64,000 nt of DNA from Acanthococcus lagerstroemiae (Eukaryota; Arthropoda; Insecta; Hemiptera; Eriococcidae), in contig CM063108.1 of NCBI GenBank assembly GCA_031841125.1, forward strand, positions 56,690,122 through 56,754,121, read 5' to 3'. Position numbers and translations under genes: made by a program. Shown in pieces: positions 57,684-64,000 of the stretch. How positions within the stretch are numbered: the first letter of the stretch is position 1; each line of letters starts with the position of its first letter. Under the pieces are notes generated by a model. It worked only from the letters and a program-made list of their open reading frames with translations. It had not been told where the DNA came from and searched no databases.

Positions 57684-59545
57684 GTAAAAAAACGAAATGA
57701 CTAATGATAGCTTGTATGTGGAAGGGCAAGAAATTATTTTATGCTGATGAGGATTAGCAGCAGTGGTTTTCTCCGTTCACTCATACGCTTTACAAGATGA
57801 ACAAAGTGTACTATCTACAGTTCATTCATTTTACACGCATTTAGGAAGTACGACATAAATAAAACTAGAATACATTCAACCGTTTGCCAACTCCAGGGCA
57901 GATTTTTTCGATGTTCAAAATCCCGTCTGTACACTCCAGTGCGTGTTCACGGCAGTTGGGGAAGAAAAGGTGCCTGTTTATTAGCTGTAATAAGTAATTT
58001 TTAAACCTACTCTACATCTCCTTATAAAACTGTTAATATGCTACTTGGCTGTGGGTCTTTAGAAATGATTGTATGGTCTGAACCTGAAATATTTGTCAGT
58101 CGACTCTGTCAAGCTCTGTTTTGAAAATTCTAGTTCCGTATTGAAAATTGAACTCGAAGTATCATGAAAATAACCGTTCGCATTTATGTTTCTTCATCCT
58201 GGTGAATATCTCTGCCGTTTGGGGGCGGGAGTTTATTTATCATTAACGAATACTTTTTTTTGCTTGAAAATTGGAAGAATCGCAGTTTCTTAACTGCTAT
58301 AGATTAGAAAATGGAAGCACTTTGAAGTACCAATAACCAGCCCTACTTTTTAACGAATTAATAGTAATCGATTTACTCCGATTCGAATATGGCGGTTCTT
58401 CAAGAGCAAGAATTTCTATTTTTGGGGCAAGAAAGGTAACGCCAAATGTTAATAGAAAGAAAAGAGATACTTAACTCCTAATTTTGTGAATCTCGAAACT
58501 TCCTACTGGACGTAGTTTACTCAGATCTGCCCTTGGTTACACCCCTCGATTCCGGAGTCACATTAGAAACATTATTTATTAACTAGGCAACCATAAGCTT
58601 GATAATTTTTTAGACGGTGATTCTTGATAATGGGATTAGATAACTAAAAATATCTCAGTTAATTATTCCAATTAATTTCTTAAAAATTTTAATTTGGTTT
58701 TTCAACAGTTTGGTGAATGTTACGTTTTTCAGGTACGAGTAGAATTTAAAATTTGGTTTCATTTTTGTTGTTTTCGAAATAATTTGAAGAAGGAAAAAAA
58801 AACAGATGGTAGGGTACCTTACCTTATCCAGAAAGCAACTTCAAACTTCACTGAAATTCTTCCTAAAGCAATTCTTTTCTTTTGTATCAAATAATACGTT
58901 ACTGAACTGACGTGTTCACATAATGCTGAAATTTAAAGAGAGAAAATGTACCTATCTGTAATTATTTTTTTGGTTCCTCTAATCACTGGCTTCTTTGGTT
59001 TGTACTAAAAAAACGAGCAAAAAATTAATAAAACGAAAATGATGTTCAATGATAGTCTACTATTGAGAAATGTTACGCAATTCCTTTTACGTTGTAATGA
59101 TACAGTTATTACTTTAAAAGCTCAGATCTACTTTACATAAATTCAATTTTTTTTGTTACGGTACTCGAATTTTGGTCCTTGTTCTGATGCTTGTAGTATT
59201 TGATTTTTGAAAGTATGACATTTATCCATAAAATCATCTTGATAAACTTGACAATTTTTCAGTTTCGGATTAAATTTGTTTTTCAAAATTGAATGATTTT
59301 AAATTTGTTAGATTTAAAAAAATTATTTACAAGGTATTCAAAGAACATTTTTTCTTAGAATTCGAAAATCCAAATTGAAAATATTTATGTCTGCATTACT
59401 CTCAGTTTCAGGTTATATTTGTTTTTAAAAATTGAATAAAGGTAGATTGGTTAGATTTTAAAAACTGTTGACAGGATATTCTGAAGAACCTTTTTCTTGA
59501 AATTGAAAAAATCTAAAAGTTTGTTTTATCCGAATGACCATCAAA

Positions 59546-59769
59546 TGGACGCTGTTTAACAAAATGGAACTAACCCACAAAATCCTCTTTTTGAGAACAC
59601 GTGATTCGAAGTTCAAAAGCCATGTAGAAACTATATGGCATTGCGTTTACTGATAAGTTTTTTTCAACGTGAGTACATATTTTTGAAAAATTCTACGTTT
59701 TATGCTCTTTTCAACGATACTACTTTGTTTACAAATGTGGGTTAGTTCCCTTTTGTTAAACAGCGTCCA
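59546..59769. mobile_element. TGGACGCTGTTAA MITE, copy 4
   Basis: Ends TGGACGCTGTTTAACAAAAT and TTTTGTTAAACAGCGTCCA. Orientation is as in copy 1. It is the shortest copy (224 bp) and its two TIRs match each other almost perfectly. Confidence 0.85.
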
Positions 59770-60585
59770 AATGTGTTTGTTAATTTTGTAAGTACTGCAT
59801 AATGTTCTCGGTGCTCAGTACTTGAAAACTTCATTTTTTTTCTTTTTTTTTCGTTTGAATTATTTAATACGCAGAAATATACCGAAGTGATTCCGTTGAG
59901 GTGGAGAAGGGCTGGCGCAGAATGTAAATTTGCTGTCTGGAAAAGGAAGAAAAAAGTTGTTCTGTCCAAATTTTGCCCCTGATGGCCCTATTGGTCTGCC
60001 ACTGAAGGTGATTTTTCTAACTGATGAGATCATCTAGAAACCTTTTCCACGTCCCCCAGGGTACATGAAGCAAATCTTTTTCGTATTGAAAAAACCTAGT
60101 CTCTTCGAGAACACAAGTCTAAATTGTTGTTATCCGAGAGTCATTAGAAGCCGTCCATATTATAAAATCACCTCGATTTGAGAAGACTCATGTATATGAT
60201 TACGAATTATTATTCGGGGGGGGGGGCTATGACTGAATAATTATTACCGATAGCATTTTGTTTGACTTATCACAGAAGATAAAAAAAAGATAACGAAATA
60301 CAAGTGGGGCGAGGAAGGATCGACAAATTGCTTAAATTTGAATTAAATTACGGATTCCGTGATAATTTGACTGACCAAGTTTCGATTCTTTTCCTTTGAA
60401 TTCTTTTTTTTTCTTCAGTCTTGTATGGTCAGAGATGAAACTCAACTTTCAGTTGGGGAGGGGGGAGAAGAAAAATTTGCTGGTAAATATTTTTTAAAAA
60501 CTGAAAATTCGCCGAGAAAATTTGTAAAAAATTGAAAATTTGCCAATTTTTCAATCAAATTATTTTTTAATTGCAAAAAATAAAT

Positions 60586-60618
60586 AAACGAACGAACGAA
60601 CGAACGAACGAACGAACG
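60586..60618 (+). repeat. (AACG)n microsatellite
   Basis: About seven to eight perfect AACG tetranucleotides, preceded by AAATAAATA. Confidence 0.9.
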
Positions 60619-62989
60619 ATCATAAAAAATGAAAAATTCAAATGAACAGTTTCAAAATTGTTCAACCGCCAAACTAGGGGGGGGTCATCCCGTCTCCCCC
60701 ATGGTTTTGTCTCTGCGGTCTGCGTAGGTGCCGATAGTTCTTGATATCTAATAACTTAGGTAATATTATGTTGTTGGTCCGTTCTTAGCCTTTGTTGTAA
60801 ATCTACCTGAGCGACTTTTTCAGAAATTACTATAAAAAAGAAGGGTAGATAATCTAGAAAGAATGCAGAAGAATTCGAATATCATTGGAAATTTGAATTT
60901 GATGTTTACTTTCTTGTTTGGATAGTTATGATAAATTGACTGAATTCACCTCTCAGTCTTCTCTGGCTGTAGGACATCCAGTGGTTTGTATTTTGCCCCT
61001 TATCTTTCTGTTCGTTCTTTATGTGGGTCTGATAATCTTTCTGTTTGGTCTCTTTGCGGTCTCTCTATCTTTCTGCCTCGCTAGGACACTTTCTGGCATA
61101 TTAAAACTTACTAATACTCTGCTGAAATGGTTGAACACTCATTAGGTAGTACTTTATGCGATTTCTTGAGATTCAATGAGGTTTTTTTGAGGCCCCTAAT
61201 GATTGACACTAAATTCTTCCAGAGGGGGTGCTTAAGACCATTTAGCTTACAGAAGTCATTCCACTTCAATTTGTTGAAAATTCAAAAAATCTTCGCTATG
61301 AACAGTTTTTCCAGTACTGCTAAATTCAACCCCCCCCCACACCCCATTTGTTTCGGTCTTGCTAACTGTGATTTTAGTAATTATTGAGAATAAAAACATG
61401 AAACAACTCGTGTACTGAAAATGCCCCCCTCCGATATGAGGAAAATTATCCAGTATTCGAGACACGACACCCAGTAAAACTGAAAGACAAATTGACAAAG
61501 AGAAAACCGACAGCTAAAACAGACAGACGGCGTTAGCAAGGTGTAAATCACTGTGAAGGTGAGATAAGAGATTTGGATTCATGTTTTGGCTTTCCAGTAC
61601 CACTACGTGATTGAATGATTGCAGTCAATAACGTAATGAAGGGGTTAAGGAATTTTCAACACTAGAAATGTTCTTACTCAAAAAAAAATGAAGAAGCAAG
61701 AATCCATCTGTTGAGGGACAATAGCCTGAATGCGGCTATAAGCATCTCGTTAATAAGTAGGTAAATAAAATTTCAATGCTTGTTCCCTGAAATTCTATTG
61801 CGTAGTTGGCAAATTTGAGACTAGCGGTAGTGAGAATATAAAAAGTTCAGACTTCCTTTTAGCCTGTCTGCCGATTGTAGTTGTAGGTATACATATTTCT
61901 GAATAAAATTTACCGCCCTCTCTTCCGAAAGGTCCCTTTGTATCGTTCGTTTTAATGGGAGCTACCTATTTTTTTGGTTCAGAAACGTGAATTGCCGCTC
62001 TGTGAATAATTGCTAGGTTTTTCATTCTGTTTAACGCCTTGTCGAGATACAGTCTATGGCCTTGTATTCTGTTAATAGTGAGGTTTATTGCCTGTTCCTC
62101 TTCACTGATGTTGTTGTATTTATTTTATTTTTTCTTTATAAAATTTCGGTTAATCATTATACAGTCTTTTAAAAGTCATTGCAACTGTAGCCCTAATTAA
62201 GTATACTTTTGAGATGCGGAGGAACAAGAAAACCCGTTTAATTGTTTTTAAACTAGCATAGTCCTATTTCTGAATCCTAATGAAGTTTCTCTTCTCCTCA
62301 GTTTCTGCCTACCGGACTGCCTAAGTCGTGTGTTCTGAATTACTTACCTGTAAAAGGAAACATCGCTTAGCCACACTTCCAGTTTGTATGCCGCTCCTGA
62401 TGGCATTGAAAAGTTAAAGTGTGTGGTGTATACTTACCTCTTTTACATTTATGGTTCTATCGCGTGGGAAACCTGAAAATATTGACATAATGCCTATCGT
62501 ATTTGTAATTTGACTTTCGTCTAATGGTCGGCGTACTGCGGAAATTTTAAAACTTGGTTAGTTGTAGCCTAACTCCAACATTGTTATTTTATGGAACGGA
62601 ACGTGAAAGAAGGCTTGTAAAATACTCTCAATGTGGGCAACGTCTGCGGAAGGAGGCTATGTTCAAGCTTTGATTTGTGTAACGATATCAATTTCAGATT
62701 TGTGTTTTTTTACGGGCTCTAGGTCAGAGATACTTGTTTAATCATCTCACCTCGTTTTTTTCTCTTTTCCTGTCTTTCTTCAGTGAGCAGGTGTTCATAA
62801 TTTTGAATTCCTGAATGAAAGGTCACTCGACTGACTATATGAGCCTTGCGCGGAAAATGCGGAATTCCGATACATTGTTTTCATTGTTTCAAGTTATTCT
62901 AGGTTTGTTCCAAGTGCTGTAATAGATTAAATTATTCTGGGGCCTACACGTAGAAATTCAAAATTAAAAATGCTTCAAAAATAACCGAG

Positions 62990-63720
62990 CACCTTAGAGT
63001 GTTGAAGAGTCACATGTCTCGAGGGATCCTAAATAACTGTGAAGGAGTTTAAAAGTTGTAAATGAGTTTAGTCGTATCGAATCTTAAGAAATAGTAAGAA
63101 GCCTTAAAAAGTTATGAAAAGTCGTGATCAGCTCTATCAGAGTCTTTACCTTGTATGGAAGAGCCATAAAGAGCTTGAGTTAAAGTCTTGAACAATCTTA
63201 GGAAATCTTTAAAAAGTTTAGAAGAGCTTCGAAGAGCATCTGCTTGTGGTAGACAAGCATGGAAAAATATTTCAAACTCTTATCAAGTTTTGAAGACAGT
63301 GGTGGAGCAAGAAATTTGCCGCCCGTGGACAAAAAATGTTTGTGCCGGCGACAGCAACGTTGAAGAAATCATGTTTGGTTCATTTTCCTGACTGAATAAA
63401 AAAATTTCAGTTCTGAAAGTTTGCCGCTTTTTGGAAAAAGTGCCGCCTGGAGACATGTCACCCTTGTCGCCTCCCTAGTTACGCCACTGCTTGAAGAGTA
63501 TTAATAATTTAAGTTTGGAAGAATAGTAAAACGTCTTAATCAAGTTGTGAATAGTCAGTCGTGTCTTGCACAATACCTTCTAGAGGGTTCTAAAAAGTCG
63601 GGGAGAGTTTTGATTTAGAATTAATGAGTCCTAGGTTTGAGGATCAGTCTTATATAAGTGCCGGAAAACATCGAAGATTAACACATTTTGATCGTAATTT
63701 GAAGAGCCTTAATAAGTTTG
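62990..63720. repeat. Same degenerate satellite, opposite orientation
   Basis: GAGTCTTAAAAAGTTTTGAA-like words (for example TCTTAAGAAATAGTAAGAAG and CCTTAAAAAGTTATGAAAAG) recur throughout. The hAT MITE at 63297-63489 and the SINE at 63737-63941 are inserted in or next to it. Confidence 0.65.
63297..63489. mobile_element. Small hAT-type MITE, CAGTGG ends
   Basis: Left end CAGTGGTGGAGCAAG and right end CTAGTTACGCCACTG are imperfect inverted repeats, with 8-bp flanks TTTGAAGA (63289-63296) and CTTGAAGA (63490-63497), 7 of 8 identical. It is 193 bp, contains GCCGCC blocks, and sits inside the TTAAGAAG satellite. Confidence 0.75.
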
Positions 63721-63736
63721 AAGGAGTCCTTTTCTA

Positions 63737-63941
63737 ATTTGCTCTCAACCCGAGCCCTGGAATCCGCCCTTTCGAACATTACCTCAGAGACGTCGAGGAG
63801 GCTGTTAGAGCTGTCTTAGCTCGCTTCCGTTCTGGCGGAAAACCCGGCCTAGGTCAAAATCTGGCGAGTTGCTACGTGGGCTCGAACCCAGGACCTCCGG
63901 ATTCCGAGACCAACGCCCTATCCACTCGGCCAACCAGACCC
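63737..63941 (-). mobile_element. tRNA-derived SINE, full-length copy
   Basis: Same family and orientation as 27966-28180, with box A complement at 63922-63932 and box B complement at 63879-63889 (GGGTTCGAGCC). Flanks TTTGAAGGAGT and TTTGAAAGAGT could be the target duplication, but this motif also belongs to the surrounding satellite, so the duplication is uncertain. Confidence 0.88.
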
Positions 63942-64000
63942 CATGAATTTGAAAGAGTACAGTGAGTCTTAAATGAATTTTAAACAGTTTTATCGAATCT

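Larger units (their letters stand above)
57684..62989. other. Intron or intergenic sequence after the acidic coactivator-like gene
   Basis: AT-rich with the MITE at 59546-59769, G-runs at 60217 and 60678, a C-run at 61330 and the AACG microsatellite. A hydrophobic frame at 60918-61145 (MDSYDKLTEFTSQSSLAVGH then long apolar runs) has no supporting signals. No further exon of the upstream gene could be supported. Confidence 0.35.

Noticed and set aside
60918..61145. Hydrophobic 75-codon ORF, possibly a membrane protein
   Set aside because: No splice sites, promoter or homologue. T-rich DNA gives hydrophobic residues in this frame by composition.
1..64000. Integrated viral sequences, bacterial operons or toxin genes
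   Set aside because: None of their hallmark motifs was seen. All reverse transcriptase or transposase pieces fit LINE, copia, mariner and Harbinger elements.

Overview
This is a nuclear DNA window from an animal, most likely an insect. It is AT-rich and intron-bearing, with no operons, Shine-Dalgarno sites or bacterial genes. Most of it is repeats: hAT-type and CACTA-type miniature elements, a mariner derivative, PIF/Harbinger, LINE and copia relics, tRNA-derived SINEs, satellites, and many runs of about 9-13 G or C. Frequent short introns and the mix of transposon families suit an insect. Long G-runs next to transposon ends would suit a hemipteran-like genome, but that is a guess.

Only two host genes are well supported, and they diverge from a region near 46.3-47.5 kb. 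On the minus strand, 38881-46257 holds a complete five-exon LSM11 gene (U7 snRNP Sm-like protein, histone pre-mRNA 3'-end processing). All four introns are GT-AG, phases agree throughout, and the predicted protein is 250 residues. Its 5.2 kb third-from-last intron holds GATAGAAATGA-type low-complexity sequence, and another intron holds a broken copia reverse transcriptase. On the plus strand, phase-compatible exons at 48289-48459, 49252-49404, 50130-50265 and 57287-57406 encode an acidic, asparagine/serine-rich protein that looks like a transcription coactivator. I could not name it firmly. Small spliced exons at 47353-47764 may be its 5' end or a separate small gene.

Layout. 0-5 kb: a family of ~110 bp repeats, a terminal-inverted-repeat (TIR) MITE, a small hAT MITE and a higher-order minisatellite. 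5-13 kb: AT-rich unique sequence, a SINE split by a tandemly duplicated segment, a hAT element with a perfect 8-bp target duplication, and a LINE reverse-transcriptase relic. 13.4-14.4 kb: GC/CpG-rich block, probably a promoter or 5' exon. 15.3-17.8 kb: mariner foldback, LINE 3' end and Harbinger transposase relic side by side. 18.2-19.9 kb: another gene-start-like region. 20.2-22.1 kb: a CACTA-ended foldback MITE and a hAT element made of GCTTCC-like motifs with a perfect target duplication. 22.6-23.2 kb: degenerate AAGACTTTTTAAGAC satellite. 23.3-38 kb: repeats, a full SINE with target duplication, a large hairpin, a broken gene-like stretch at 33.8 kb, and a second CAGGGACGTA element with a nested SINE piece. 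38.2-46.3 kb: LSM11. 46.3-57.7 kb: the plus-strand gene. 57.7-64 kb: intron-like or intergenic sequence, MITE copies, the same satellite in the other orientation, and a second full SINE.

The parts I consider most worth checking are the LSM11 model, the unnamed acidic gene, two spliced or antisense small ORFs, and the new MITE families, several with target duplications visible in the sequence.
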